Below, piece by piece: positions 33,701 to 46,589 of a stretch of DNA of 64,000 nt; position 1 is the first letter of the stretch; the number at the start of each line of letters is the position of its first letter. Both the position numbers and the translations under genes were made by a program. A model generated the notes under the pieces. The model was not told the DNA's origin, did not search any database, and worked only from the letters and a program-made list of their open reading frames with translations. The DNA comes from Bos javanicus. Taxonomy: Eukaryota; Chordata; Mammalia; Artiodactyla; Bovidae. Where the stretch lies: assembly GCF_032452875.1 (NCBI RefSeq), contig NC_083869.1:122208001-122272000 (forward strand). Reading direction: 5' to 3'.

Positions 33701-34364
33701 GAAATACTGCTGAAGCTAACGTAAAGTTTTAGAAATCACTTAGCAATGGCTATCAAGAGTGATAGAAATATTTAATAAAATTAATAGACATCCTTTTCCT
33801 TGTCTATCCAAGGTCATTTTCTGGGAGAACCACCTTCCTTACATTCTAAAAAAATCTGGTCAGTCCTTGTAGTTTGGTTGGAGCTGATCTAACCCCCAAC
33901 TGTGGGGATATGACACAGGCATAGTCAATCAAGGTACTTCATTCCCGAGGCCACAGCAACTGACTGGTTCAGGGACAGACACAAGATACTAGCTAAATCA
34001 AATCTTTCTCAAGACTTTTGTCAGGATTATAAACTACAAGAAGTTACCAATGCCCATCTTTACCACCAGGTGGCAAGAATCAGCCAGACAGAAGCAAAGA
34101 AGAGCCTGCATAAACAAGAGACAAAGCCCTGAAGGCATAAACTAAGCACTGGATCCAGCCCTGGTGGAAGCTAGATTTATTAATATCTTACACTGCCCAG
34201 GGAAATTAGCCAGAAATTTACAAAATGTTTCTCCTGCATTTCTGTCCCTAGGAACCAAGAGTTCTAATAATTAACTTGACCCGTAATCACTTCTGAGACT
34301 AAGAAAAAAACTTATACTTAGAAAAATCTATATGTACCTAGAAAAGTGATTTACATCAAAAATA

Positions 34365-34770
34365 TTCAATGTATTTTTAAGACAGTGAAAAAAATAGAAA
34401 CAACCAAATATCCAGCAATAGGGTAATGGCTAAGTCAACTACGGTACAGCTACTTGACAGCCCATTAAAAACAATGTTCAAAAGATTATGTAAAAATATA
34501 TCAATAATTCATTCTTTTGCAAATATTTGAGTGCCTACTATGTGCCACGCACTGTAGGAAACAGCATTTCTCATTTAAATAATGAAAATGCTTAAAACAG
34601 ATTCCAAAAACTAGAAAGGAATAATCCAAAATGCTATAGCAATGGTTAGACTAGGGTATAGGATTGCAGGTTAATTTTTTTTATTTTCAAATGTTCTAAT
34701 AATAGAGAAAACTCTATTCTGAGGGAAATTAATATAATAAACACTTATTCTGAATGAAAATAAACCTGGA
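34365..34770 (+). repeat. Ancient L1 3' end fragment
   Basis: L1M-type motif (atagaaacaaccaaatatcc, then agcaatagggtaatggctaa), degenerate. Confidence 0.55.
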
Positions 34771-37561
34771 ATCTAAAGAAAAAGTAGTAAGTCAAAGATT
34801 TCTGTCCAAAAAACTTGCACTCCCTGAAGTTTCCTGAGAGAATCACTAACCTTTATTCTCAATCTCTCTTACACACAGGCATACACAAGGTTGTCAGCAC
34901 ATGCCTGTAACAAAGTATCTGCCATCTGTGTCTGGAGCTCCTGTGGGAAGCCACTCCTTTCACTGGTTGTGGTTATTGGGTCTCTCAGACCTACTTCAGC
35001 TGATTCTGGAGGCTGACAGTCTATCTTCCAATACTGCCAGAGCTAAAATGCTTTATATATATAATATAACCCATGTTTAAAATTTTAGACCATCATATAA
35101 TCTTTAAATTGGATAAAATTCATGGATCTGGGTTCTCTTCTTTTTCGTGATCAAGTAATGAGCAGAGTAACCTAATTAGAAAACCCAGAGGAAATTCAGA
35201 TGCCCTAAAGGAAAGGGAAACATTTCATTTTGACATCTTTTTGGCTCCAACTGTCCTCTAATTCTAAACTTCATTTTTTTCCTGAACTGCAAATGGAAGT
35301 TGTGAAGGAAATTAATGTTGAACCTAATATACTTGAGAGAATATTTTTTTCCTGAAACAGGTCTATTTATTGGAGTACCACAAAGAAAGAATGAGTTAAC
35401 CATCTGTTCTCCTATGTGATTCCAAAGTAGGATATTTTTTGGCCCAAGCATCTCTTAAATATGGCATTTTGCAGAGCATTAATAATGAAAAATTATAAAC
35501 AATTTAAAATGATTATGTGATACATGTGAATGATAAACTAATGCCATTTAAATGTTTACAAAAAGTATTTTAAAAGACAAAAAAATGTTTAACATTCATT
35601 AAGTGTAAAAGCTACAAAATGTATACACAGGGTATAATCTTAATTTCAGTATGTTCATTTCTATGTACATATGTGACTATAAAGAAATGCACTGAAATGT
35701 TCACAGCACCTATCTCTGTGTGGTAATAATGATCATTTGCTTTGGTAGGTTCTCTCTTATTATTCCATAAGCACGAATATTTTTAACCATAAAAAATGTT
35801 AACTATAAAAACCAAATATATATATATTTATAAACAAAATCTAAACATGATACGTACACTATGATTGAAATTATGTAAAACTATGTCTCATGGACACAGA
35901 TGAAAAGGGAATACAAAAATTGTTATATTGGTGTGTGGGATTTTTATAGTTGAAACTTAATGGCTTATCTCCTTCACTTATTGGATGAATTAAACAAGAG
36001 AAATGGTCGAGCCCATAGTCTTGAATGTAAATGTCAGGTAGGCAGTTGGATATCTAAGTCCATAGATCAGAGGAGGGGTATGAATTGAAAATAAAGTGTA
36101 GGAGTCTTCAGCGTACAGATGCTTATATACCAAAATACATTAATCAGACTGTCAATTTAGTGATTGGTTCAGAGATACACACAATTCACCAAGTTATTAA
36201 CTTACAGTGGAAGATATACTTTTCTTATACCTGGAAGGTTCCAAGTCCTTATTTGGGAAAACTACTCACTGACCCCAGTATCATATACCTAAAAATCAGA
36301 TTAATGATTGGAAATTGCTTCAACACAGAATAAGAACAAAAGGGAAACAAATGTTTTGAGAGGTGTTTCCTGTCCATGAAGGTTTGATGGACTTCCTCAT
36401 AAGAGAATCCATCTCTCTAGTTCCTATCATCAGATTCATTTCTTCCTTAATAAGGTAAGATAAACACTGCCAACTTCAGGCTCTCAGGCTTTCTTTTACT
36501 ATGTTCCAGAGATTGATATCTACTCATATAATCTCTTCCTAGTAGAAAGATACAATCAGATTTCAGTCTACTAAACTGCAATTTCATTCCAACTCTTTTT
36601 CCCTGGAATTAAACTCAGATTACCTTGTTGAAGTCTTAAATGTTCCCATCTCTTCAGTCACAGATTTACAGGCAATTACCTGGTATATTTCTATCTGTGG
36701 CTAATCCTATACTCTGTATAGGGGATTCATCATTAGTTTAATTCTCAGCCTGAATTCTTGGGAAGTATTTCACTGTTAACCACACACACCACCAATAGTT
36801 GGATTAAGTATATATGGTAGAAAACCAAAATAAAACATGAGGCTCCCTCAGTTCATACTGGATACCTCACTAGATCCATTTAATCCTTCCTTACATTAGC
36901 CCTTTGACATAGACTCACATGAGGAAATAGTCTAGAAGTAAATTGTCCAAAGTGACAGAGCTGATAAAGAAATGCACTTCAAATGTCTTTGACATCATAT
37001 TGATACTTCTCCATTATTTTCTATATTATCAATCTGTTATCTTTTCAATTAAAAAGAGAAAGATGACCTGCAACAGTAGAAACACATCTAATTCTTTTCT
37101 AGCAAAGGCTCTAAAACAGAAATCAACACAAATGCTTTGCTCACTGTGTTACATGGAGGAAGCAGTCTGTATCTGGATCTCTGACATTAAGTCATAAATG
37201 CCCAAAGGGCATATCAAGTCCATCACAATATTCAATAAACCCAATATGATACTTAAACAGAATGACTCCCAACTGAGTGTCTGCTGATAAAAGAAAAAAA
37301 ATTCTGACAATTTAGAAAGAGCTAGAATCTTAACTGCCATATGAAAAAAACAGAATTAGCCTATTACAGTTCCCTTAAAAATATTCCCCCAACTGTTTTA
37401 GGTTCACCATTAATTTTACAAACTTCACTGACAATAAAGGAAAAACGTAAAAATTACAAACTATTAGAGGTCAGCTGCAGCCAAAAAACATCAAAATAAG
37501 GTCTCCTTTACCTCTGGGACATATGAATTTCCTCTCTAGACTTTTCAAGTTAAATTACTGA

Positions 37562-37625
37562 GCTGGTCAAAAAGTTCGTTTGGGTTTTGTTACGGAAAAA
37601 CCCAGAATGAACTTTTTTGGCTAAC
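37562..37625. mobile_element. Mariner-derived palindrome (possible miRNA hairpin)
   Basis: Two arms of about 27 bases, CAAAAAGTTCGTTTGGGTTT on the left and AACCCAGAATGAACTTTTTT on the right, pair with few mismatches around a short loop (gttacgg). The sequence matches the short palindromic mariner-type repeat that is abundant in cattle. The arm is close to the seed region of the bovine miR-2284/2285 family. Expression cannot be judged from sequence. Confidence 0.72.
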
Positions 37626-37689
37626 TGAGTATCTTCAATCAGCGATTTATAACAATAATGTAGGCACATAAATTAAAGTGCTTGCACAT

Positions 37690-37940
37690 CCTTTATCTTG
37701 TGGTATTAGGGATTCATTCAGACATTTACTAAACATCCACTATACTATAAGCAAAAATGGATCCAAGGATGAGTAAGACATGATCTTGTAAGTCAAGAAA
37801 CTCTAAAAATAACACACATGGCCCCATTTCACAGATAAGGAAACGAAGGCTCAAGGACTCAAGGTTCAAGGCTCAAGCAACCTGCTATAGTCAAAAAGCT
37901 AGTAAGTGGCAGAGCTAGGACTAGGATTTATTTTTTTCAT
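37690..37940 (-). repeat. MIR fragment
   Basis: Reverse MIR (cccatttcacagataaggaa, then gctagtaagtggcagagcta). Confidence 0.7.
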
Positions 37941-38489
37941 TTAATAAAATTCACTGAACATCCATTATATCTCAGGCACTATAGCAGGCCCTGACTCATC
38001 CCAGTAGCCTAACTATTACACAGCTCAGTGGATTAACTGAAACTTCACTCATTTTATTATACTACATTGTAATTTGTTTACGCCTCTAGACTGTGAACAA
38101 TCTGAGAGCAGCAGGGACTATGTTTTCTTATCTCTGTTCCCACATGACACAGTGACCAAAACATAGAACTCAGTAATCATTTGTTAAACCTGAATTCACT
38201 GCTAAAAATATTTGCACTTCTACCACAAGCAAGGCACTTTAAAAGTGCAACAGTGAATAATCTCTACTCTCAAAATTTTGTAGTTCAGTGCTGGTGGGAA
38301 GAGGATAGTAGAGAAAGAAAGAACTTCATAAACATATAGGGCTGCAATGTCCAATACAATAGTCACTAGCTACAGATGTTTAAAGTTTGAATTTAATCAA
38401 AACAAACAAAATTTAAAAGTCAGTAGGCTACTGTATTAAACAACAGATGTGGTACAATATAAAAATATATTTGGTTTTTGTCCCTGCTC

Positions 38490-39110
38490 CCTACACAGAA
38501 CACTTAAAACTCTTGGAATTTCCCTAGTGATAGTGGTGTCTTTGTAATTCATAAGCCTCTTTTGATCATACTAGAGTTTATGCTAAAGAGGGGACTTTGT
38601 TTTGGGGACCCTTGATAATTCCTGGATGGAGCTGTCACCAGAAAGACCAAGTGATGAAAGGATTGGAACTTTCAGCTCCAATGACCTCCAGGAAAGAGAG
38701 AGAGGGGCTGGAGACTGAGCCCTATAAAAACCCTTAAAGCATGACAGCCAGAGAGTTTACGGGTTGTTGAACACATCAACTTGTTGGAGGGCAGTATGCC
38801 AGAGGACATGGAAGCTCTGTGTACTCCCCACTCCTGTATCTTGCCCTGTGCATCTCTTCCGTTTGGCTGTTCCTGCTTGCATCCTTTATAATACACTGGC
38901 AAACAAAAGGAAAGTGTTTTCCTGAGATCTGTGAGCCATTTTAGCAAATTATCAAACTCACAGAGGGGAGGTCGAGAGAACTCCTGATTCATAGCCAAGT
39001 ATTGACTGGAGACATATTTAATATGTTTTTTGTTACCCAAACATTATTGACCAGAAACGTTTCAATTCTCCAACCAGTTGGTGCCTGGAGAACTGGTGAA
39101 CTGGCTGGTG
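38490..39110 (+). mobile_element. Old LTR-like block (candidate endogenous retrovirus LTR)
   Basis: A stretch with LTR-like features: a TATAAAA at about 38723, a run of promoter-like sequence, and a segment (gatctgtgagccattttagc) that I associate with old mammalian ERV LTRs. It seems to split an older repeat whose two halves are at about 38340-38480 and 39110-39175. No viral gene is seen, and the family is not fixed. Confidence 0.35.
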
Positions 39111-39858
39111 TTACACAGCACATCAGATAAAGAACATTTCCATCACTGTGGAAAGTTCTGTCAGACAATACTATAAGAGGGGAAAGAAAATCTAGTTTAG
39201 ATCTGAATACTAGGAACCAGTCTTTAACTCAGTAGTGATTTAAAAATTCTGAAAACAGAAATCTGAGAAAAATAACTCAAATTAGAGTCTACCTTCCTGA
39301 CAGATGTTAAGATCTAGAGATCATTTATTTCATAACTCAGCCCTCTCAGGACTGGACTTAATAATCTTCTTCCATTTAAGGGCAGAGAAGCTAAAGTACA
39401 CTGTGGAAAAGTCAACTGCTCAAGTTACCAAATAAACCTACAGAAGTGCCCAGGATTAGAACTCGTGGAGTTTCCATCTAACGATTTGGCTCCCTGAGCT
39501 CTCCCTTCAAGCTTATCTCAGCACAGTTGTTAGACTGACAGATTCACTTGTAAACTGGCAGCTACGATCAGAGGCATCATCTGACAGGGTATGGATATAA
39601 GTGAGTTGAGGACTAACTGCTGGAAGCTGGCAGGCTTTTAATCCTCACACAGTCACCAAAGTGTCACATAAATGCTCAAGTAAGGATGGGACTTTCAGGT
39701 ACTGGTGGCTATGGCAAGTACACTGACAAGAAAATCTGTCTTCAGATCTAAAGAGGTGCATACCATACAGGGATGAGGATTAGTTTCATGTCATTAAATC
39801 TTAGCCAACATGAAAGGAGAAATTTTATTACAGATTGCCGATTGCTAGCTTGGAAACT

Positions 39859-40127
39859 GGAGAAGGCAATGGCAACCCACTCCAGTACTCTTGCCTGGAA
39901 AATCCCATGGATGGAGGAGCCTGGTAGGCTGCAGTCCATGGGGTTGCGAAGAGTTGGACACGACTGAGCAACTTCACTTTCCCTTTTCATTTTCATGCAT
40001 TGGAGAAGGAAATGGCGACCCACTCCAGTGTTCTTGCCTGGAGAATCCCAGGGAGGGGGGATCCTGGTGGGCTGCCATCTATGGGGTCACACAGAGTCAG
40101 ACACGACTGAAGCGACTTAGCAGCAGC
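39859..40127 (+). mobile_element. Bov-A2 SINE
   Basis: Plus-strand dimeric Bov-A2 with a perfect 12-bp TSD, AGCTTGGAAACT, at 39847-39858 and 40128-40139. The low divergence suggests a young copy. Confidence 0.93.
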
Positions 40128-40464
40128 AGCTTGGAAACTACCAGTAAGCTATTTCTAATTAGCTAAGATGCAATTTGCAGCAGAGTAGTCTCCAAAGCTA
40201 AAGGCAAGGTCAGCTTTTATAAAACAACAAAAAAAATTTTTTTAACTACAAATAGCAAAAGTTCCTTAAAAAAAAATAATTTTATAGTATAGTTGATTTA
40301 GAAAGTTGTGTTTAATTTCTGCTGTACACAAACTGTGAAAGCTCTCTTTCCATCTCTCCTTTAGCAAACCAAGCTCCCCAGTGGTGACCATGGCTAATTT
40401 GTTGACTATTCTTTCAGACTTTCTTCTAAGTATACACAATGACATTTAAAATACATAAGTATAT

Positions 40465-40673
40465 GTTGTTGTTCGTAAGTCACTAAGTTGTGTCCGACTC
40501 TTTTGTGATCCCATGGACCTTAGCCCAGCAGGCTCCTCTGTGCATGGGATTCTCCAGGCAAGAATGCTGGAGTGGGTTGACATTTCCTCCTCCAGGGGAT
40601 CTTCCTGACCCAGGGACGGAACACAGCACTTGCATTAGCAGGTGGATTCTTTACCACTGAGTTACCTCAGAAG
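40465..40673 (-). mobile_element. Bov-tA SINE
   Basis: Reverse full-length Bov-tA (gttgttgttcgtaagtcact to ttacctcagaagcc). Its TSD is unclear. Confidence 0.83.
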
Positions 40674-40745
40674 CCATAGGCATATGTGAACATGCCTTAA
40701 AAAGGGGAGAGGGAGATAAGCAATTTGGAGCGATTGATAATAGGT

Positions 40746-40947
40746 TATTGTCACATAAGCATGCTGATGCTCAGTCGTGTCCAACTCTTTGCAACCCCAT
40801 GAACTGTAGCCCACCAGGCTCCTCTGTCTATGAGATTTCCCAGGCAAGACTACTGGAGTGGGTTGACATTTTCTCCTCCAAGGGATCTTCCCAACCCAGG
40901 GATTGAACCTGGCAGATTCTTTACCACTGTACCACCTGGGAAGCCCA
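40746..40947 (-). mobile_element. Bov-tA SINE
   Basis: Reverse Bov-tA lying only about 70 bp from the previous one. ATAATAGGT at 40737-40745 and 40948-40956 is the TSD, so it is an independent insertion. Confidence 0.85.
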
Positions 40948-41039
40948 ATAATAGGTACAGAGTTTCTTTTGTATGACAAATATGGTATTAAACTAGATTG
41001 TGGTGATGGCTGCAAAATTCTGTGCCTATACTAAAAACT

Positions 41040-41300
41040 ACTGAACTGTGCACTCTGAATGAAATGTAGATCTGTGAATTATATCTTAATAAAACTGTTA
41101 AAAATGTTATATAAATGGAACCATAAAACAGGTCATCTTTCAGGATTAGTTTTTTTCACACAGTATAATTCTCTGGAAATGAATCTAGATCATTGCGTAT
41201 TTTGATACTTGATTCTCATTCCTTTGTATTGCAGAGCAGTATCCCATTGTATGGATATATCACAGTTATATTTTTAATCACTATCGAGAATGAGCATCTT
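41040..41300 (+). repeat. Ancient L1 3' UTR fragment
   Basis: L1M-type motif (tttgtattgcagagcagtat, then cccattgtatggatatatca). Degenerate. Confidence 0.5.
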
Positions 41301-42178
41301 CTAAGATATTTATTGTTCAACTGCTGTTTTTTCTCCTATGAATTATCCTTTCATATCCTTGGCCCCATTCCTACTTTCCTCTTTTCTATTAGTCCTGTGT
41401 CATATGGACTGCAAATTCTTTTTTCTCATTTAACTTTGCTTATGATGATGTTTGCAATTATGTTTTTTACTTTTATGTAGTCAAATATACTTCTAGATTG
41501 ACTTTTATGTAGTCAAATACTCTTCTATATTTTCTCTTAATAATATATCTATGTACATCTTTTACATTAAGATCTTTAATACATCTGCATCAGGAGGCCT
41601 GGGTTCTAGTCCTGACCATGCTATAACCTAGCTCAAACATTCTGAGCAGGTCACCAGTCTATGGAATCTACTTAACACGATTATTTGGAGAAACAAATAA
41701 GATATAGATACAAAAATGATTCTCTAAAAATGTTCAATAGATCTATCAATTATGAAGAAAATTTACAGCATTTGATGTATATAAATTTGTACTGGTTACA
41801 ATACTATTTCCTTTCCCTGTGCCACATACTAGAAAACTCACAATGCTGGTCTCAGAGAATAAGTAGCTTGCTCTCCCCCAAATCCTAAGTCCAAAGAGGT
41901 CAAGTGACTCAACCAGGATCACAGGAGAAATTTAGGGAAGAGTTACTTCTAGAAGTGAACACAAATGGTTATGCCCCCTGCCCTCCCCAGAAGTCAGAAA
42001 AACACCATTCTTCAGAGTTAAGGCTTCCTAAAAGTGAACTTTAATCAACTGTCTGTATTTGTATCTTTACACTAGAAACAAAAACAAACTACTATCTGAA
42101 AAAATTAGAGCTTATAATTAGAGGTGAAAGTAGACAGAGCCAAATGAGAGTGCTGAATTTCAAGTTATTGGTTCCCAC

Positions 42179-42236
42179 CTTGCTTCCGACAGCCTGGGAT
42201 TTTGATAAAGGCTCCATAGTCCGTGACCATAGCAAC
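42179..42236 (-). CDS. ZCCHC17: ZCCHC17 exon 3
   Basis: Exon of 58 nt encoding residues 23-41 plus the first base of Gly42: VAMVTDYGAFIKIPGCRKQ. YGAFIKI is the hallmark of the S1 RNA-binding fold. The acceptor is ATAG before 42236 and the donor is GTGGGA at 42178. It is too short to appear as an open frame and was placed by its splice phase with exons 2 and 4. Confidence 0.95.
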
Positions 42237-42472
42237 CTATAAAAACACAAAAAAAGAATCTTTATCACACAAATGAGCTCTCTCCTGTAGAATTTAACCT
42301 CATCTCTTTGAATTTCCACTTGGTACTGACTGCCTGTGTCTGTTGCAAAACTGCCTAAAAGTGATATTCTGTCAAACATTCTTTCTGTTCTTTTTGAGAT
42401 TTAAACTGACAGGTATGTATGATTCTAATAAAAACACTGGTGAGACTGGAGTTATGTCAGATGATATGATGG

Positions 42473-42872
42473 TACTTGTTGTTCAGTCACTAAGTCATGT
42501 CCAACTCTTTGCGAGGCTTCTCTGTCCTTCACTATCTCCCTGAGTTTGCTCAAATTCATGTCCATTGAGTTTGTAATACCATCCAACCATCCCATCCTCT
42601 ATCGTCCCCTTTTCCTCCTGCCCTCAATCTTCCCCAGCATCAGGGTCTTTTCCAGTGGGCCGGTTCATTGCAAGTACTGAAGCTTCAACTTCAAAATCAG
42701 TCCTTCCAGTGAAGGTTCATGGTTGATTTCCTTTAGGATTGACCGGTTTGATCTCCTTGCTCTCCAAGGGACTCTCAGGAGTCTTCTCCAACACCACAAT
42801 TTGAAAGCATCAATTCTTTGGCTCTCAGCCTTCTTTATGGTCCAAGTCTCACATCCGTATAAAGTTATAGTT
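42473..42872 (-). mobile_element. BovB LINE 3' fragment
   Basis: Reverse-strand BovB 3' end, starting with the (TTG)n end of the tail and running to catccgtataaag. It carries small deletions. Confidence 0.85.
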
Positions 42873-42990
42873 TATATTTCCTGGAACAGAGGTCCCCGAT
42901 CCAAATAGAGAAGTTTAATAATTTGGGATGAATCATGTGAGGCATCTCTTTTTCCTAAACTTTGAACCAGTAAGACCATATAGCTTGCTC

Positions 42991-43046
42991 TGCTGCTGCT
43001 GCTGCTGCTGCTGCTAAGTCGCTTCAGTCATGTCCGACTCTGTGCT
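42991..43046 (-). mobile_element. Bov-A2 end fragment with (GCT)8
   Basis: Only the (GCT)n-flanked terminal 50 bases of a reverse Bov-A2 are present. The GCT run is longer than in the other copies here. Confidence 0.75.
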
Positions 43047-43202
43047 CTATTTCACTCCAACCCGGAGTCTTGGGTTTTATCAAGACAATTTTAAAAAAAG
43101 TCATTACACAGACAACAACTGACAGAACTTGAAAAGATATAATCAGACAAAGAGTTGTCTTTTGCAGAGTCGACCTAAAATGGAGAAGTAAGAGGCTTGA
43201 TG

Positions 43203-43606
43203 TTAGTCACTCAGTCATGTTCCATTCTTTGTGACTCCATGGTCTATCACCAAAATTGATGCTTTCAAACTGTGGTGCTGAAGAAGACTCTTGAGAGTCC
43301 CTTAGACAGCAGGGAGATCAAACCAGTCAATCCTAAAGGAAATCAACCCTGATTATTCATTTGAAGGACTGATGCTGAAGTTAAACAGCCAACTCATTAG
43401 CAAAGACCCTGATGCTAGGAAACACTGGGGGCAAGAGGAGAAGGGGGCGACAGAGAATGAGATGATTGGATGGCATCACTGACCCAATGGACATGAGTTT
43501 GAGCAAACTCAGGGAGATAGTGAAGGACACGGAAGTCTGGTGCGTGGTGCAGTTCATGGGGTAGCAAAGAGTTAGACACAACTTAGCGACTGAATAACAA
43601 CAACAA
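43203..43606 (+). mobile_element. BovB composite with inverted 5' segment
   Basis: About 48 bases of reverse-strand BovB/Bov-A 3' end (43203-43250) are followed by a plus-strand BovB 3' fragment (about 43253-43606) that has an internal deletion. A single perfect 13-bp TSD, AAGAGGCTTGATG, lies at 43190-43202 and 43607-43619. Confidence 0.85.
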
Positions 43607-43999
43607 AAGAGGCTTGATGGATTTATGTAATATGCAGGCCATAGGTAACAGAAACATAAGGCCCAAAAGCCTTGTCAAAGAAATCATCATCTCAGACTCT
43701 ACCTCCACTGCTTTCCTCCCCTCTATCCTCTAACCCCCTGCTTCCAATTGTGGATTGGGATTAAAGTTGCCACTATATACTGTATTTATCACTAAATTCA
43801 TTATTATTTATAAAATATTCAATACAATGTTACACACATAAACTTTGTTCTTTCCAGTGACTTTAAACTTGGTTGTTTCATCTTGGGCAATCACTGTTTA
43901 TGCTTAAACATAACTAAAACAAGGGGAAGGAAGAAGGGAAAGGGGAAGATAATTTTTGCTGCACCTCTATTCACTAACATATACTAAATACTCACTACA

Positions 44000-44170
44000 T
44001 GCAAAACACTATTCAAAGTGCTTTACATAATCCTCATGACACCATATAATGTTGGATGGACTATTATTACTCTCATTTGATGGATGACAAAACTGATGCA
44101 TGGAGAGACCAAGTGTTTGAATATACAATGTTCAAAGCTAATAAGTAGCAGAGCTGTAATTTGAATCCAG
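44000..44170 (-). repeat. MIR fragment
   Basis: Reverse MIR (gtgctttacataatcctcat, then ctaataagtagcagagctgt). Confidence 0.7.
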
Positions 44171-44339
44171 GGAGTTCTTAATGACACTACAGCTGCTCAT
44201 GGGTTCCCTTTAACTATAAAACTGTTAACAGCCAAAAGCAATGTGACATTTGTTATCTTATCTGCTCCTGGAACAATCTTAGGAGTATATATAGTGGGCC
44301 CCCATGTTCCAGATGAGGCAAAACAGTTTAGATAAAGGA

Positions 44340-44510
44340 AGAGCCCAGGCTTTGAAATGAAAGATGTAGCTTCTAATCCCAGCTCGGCCACTTCTTACTT
44401 GTGGAATCTTGAACACAACTTGCTTTCCCATTTGTACTCACTTTGCTGCTGCAAATAACAAATCAGGTACTAATACCCGGCATCCAAAGTACATTCAATA
44501 AATTGTAGCT
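44340..44510 (+). repeat. MIR fragment
   Basis: Plus-strand MIR (ctaatcccagctcggccact, then ttgtggaatcttgaacac). Confidence 0.6.
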
Positions 44511-46399
44511 TTCTATTAATTTAAAGTCCAAAACACTGAAGCACAAAAATGTGAGTGACTACTGGAACCGCAAAACAATTAATTACCTTAGATACAGTAG
44601 GCACAGAACCTAGATCCTGTGACTCGTCGTAATCCAGTGCCTCATAGTTCACCAAATATTATCACTACTCACTTCAATGTTAGGATAGAAATAGATAAAA
44701 ACTTCCACTCTCCTCATTCTTAAATGGGCACTTAAACTAACTGTCCAAGATATAGCATTAAGAATGGGTTAAGAACCAATATTTCTAAACTCCTGTTTTA
44801 AAATGACGAATATACTACGTTGGTGTAGAAACCAGGTATTCTCAAAGAAACAGGTCAATGAGGCAGATACTGTACTTAAAATCAAGGCAAGGTGGACTTT
44901 AGAGATTAGCTGATCCAATCCTGCCATTTTTCAAATGAAGAAAGTGAAGACCAGAGACATGAAGTACTTATCCAAGTTCACAAAGCACGTTGTTCTTTGT
45001 AAAAAGGGCTGCATGGATAAAGAAGATAAAACTTAATATTTTTAGCTACAATAAAAGAAAATCCCTTCTTCTTTCTGGACCAACTAAAGGCACCCTGGCT
45101 TTTGCCCCAGGGTTCTAGATAGAGGGCTGAAATGATTCATATTGTGTAACATCATTATTTAAGGGCATAATTATCTAAACAACTTAAAAGCAGTATCTGG
45201 AAACTGAAGCCCAAATCACCTTACTGCTGTAAAAACAGTATCACCTTTCAGTCCTGAAACTTCACTGTCACATTATGATCTTTTGTGGAAATATCATAAC
45301 AGATCTTAATTTGGCCTATCCCAAAAGAGAAGGTTAATGTGCTCCAGAATGGATGCACTCAACTGTTTAGTTAGGAAAACACATTCCTGCCCATTTCTAA
45401 CACCAGGTGTTTCCATCACTGTGTCTCTTAGGGTGCACTCAGACTTGAAATTAACAGAATGGCACCTGCCTTAGATGATTACACAGTCTGCCTGGTGTCC
45501 CAAGAACAATTAATCAAACAGCTCAGGGGAGAAAATTCAGTAATTATCTCAACTGAACTCAGGGCTTGGGTAAAATGAATTTACTATCTTCAGATTAGAC
45601 ATTGCATCAGCCTTAAAAGTAGTTATCCCCATAATGTGAACAAGGACTCTGAGGCTCAGAGACATAAGTTATCTGTCTAAAGTCACAAAGTTAGAAAGTA
45701 TCAGGACCAAGTACAGAAGTTCTCTGACTTCTAGTCCAATGTTATTTTCAATTTACCAACACCAATCTTGCTTCAGCATTTCTTTGGCTATGGCTGGGTT
45801 AAGCCAAATTCCAAATCTCTTTGCTATGCTTGTATCCGCTACTATGCTTAATGGACTCTGACACCAAGATGCCTCTCAGAGGACAAGAGAAGGATGAATA
45901 TTAGCTTGTCAGCAATCTTGTCAATGGGCCCCCCAACTATGCTGAGCCTGCTAAAAGAATCGCTAGAATATGGGGCACACCACCAGTTTCTTCAAAGGGA
46001 ACTGATCCTAAAATGCTTAGATTCAAATTTAACGCAAACATTTATTTACCAAGCACTTGTATGCAAGATACAACATCACACACTATGAAATAAAAACAAC
46101 ATAAAAAAAAGAGATGCTCAGCCTATTTTTTAAAAAATTTGAATTAGTTACCAAGATACATGAGATAAACATAGCCTCTGTTCTCCAGTAATACACATTC
46201 TTGTGGAGAAGACAGACATATACACAAGAAACCATAGTACAAGATAGACTATAAATGTCATGATAGAGGTACAAACAGAGGATGGAAGAACAACTAAGTT
46301 TGCCATCTACCTTCCTCCTACACCACCCAATTCAACAAGAGTTCTCTTATGGACCTTTAGGTTCCACCACACATTGATGAACAACTGAACAAACCCAGC

Positions 46400-46560
46400 T
46401 GCAGATTTGGAGAACTTGATTTAGAACTTGCCATTTATTAACCATCAGGGCAATTATTTAACTTCTAAGAAGTTTCATTATCCATAAAATGGGATTAACA
46501 ATTTCTTCAAAGAAAGTCAATGACACATAATGTGTGAAAGTGCTGACATACATCGGGTTT
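46400..46560 (+). repeat. MIR fragment
   Basis: Plus-strand MIR core (gggcaattatttaacttcta, then ccataaaatgggattaacaa). Confidence 0.6.
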
Positions 46561-46589
46561 ACAAATTTTTTTTGAATTTTAATGTAAAT

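Larger units (their letters stand above)
33074..42178 (-). other. ZCCHC17: ZCCHC17 intron 3
   Basis: A 9.1-kb AT-rich intron. Bases 33,240-36,000 are mostly degenerate L1 3' sequence. Bases 36,000-37,500 show nothing recognisable. Further on are a mariner-type palindrome, a MIR, an old LTR-like block, one Bov-A2, two Bov-tA copies and an L1 3' piece. Confidence 0.8.

Noticed and set aside
38490..39110. Endogenous retrovirus with genes
   Set aside because: Only an LTR-like block is seen. There is no internal region or open frame of retroviral type, so it is kept as a low-confidence repeat call only.
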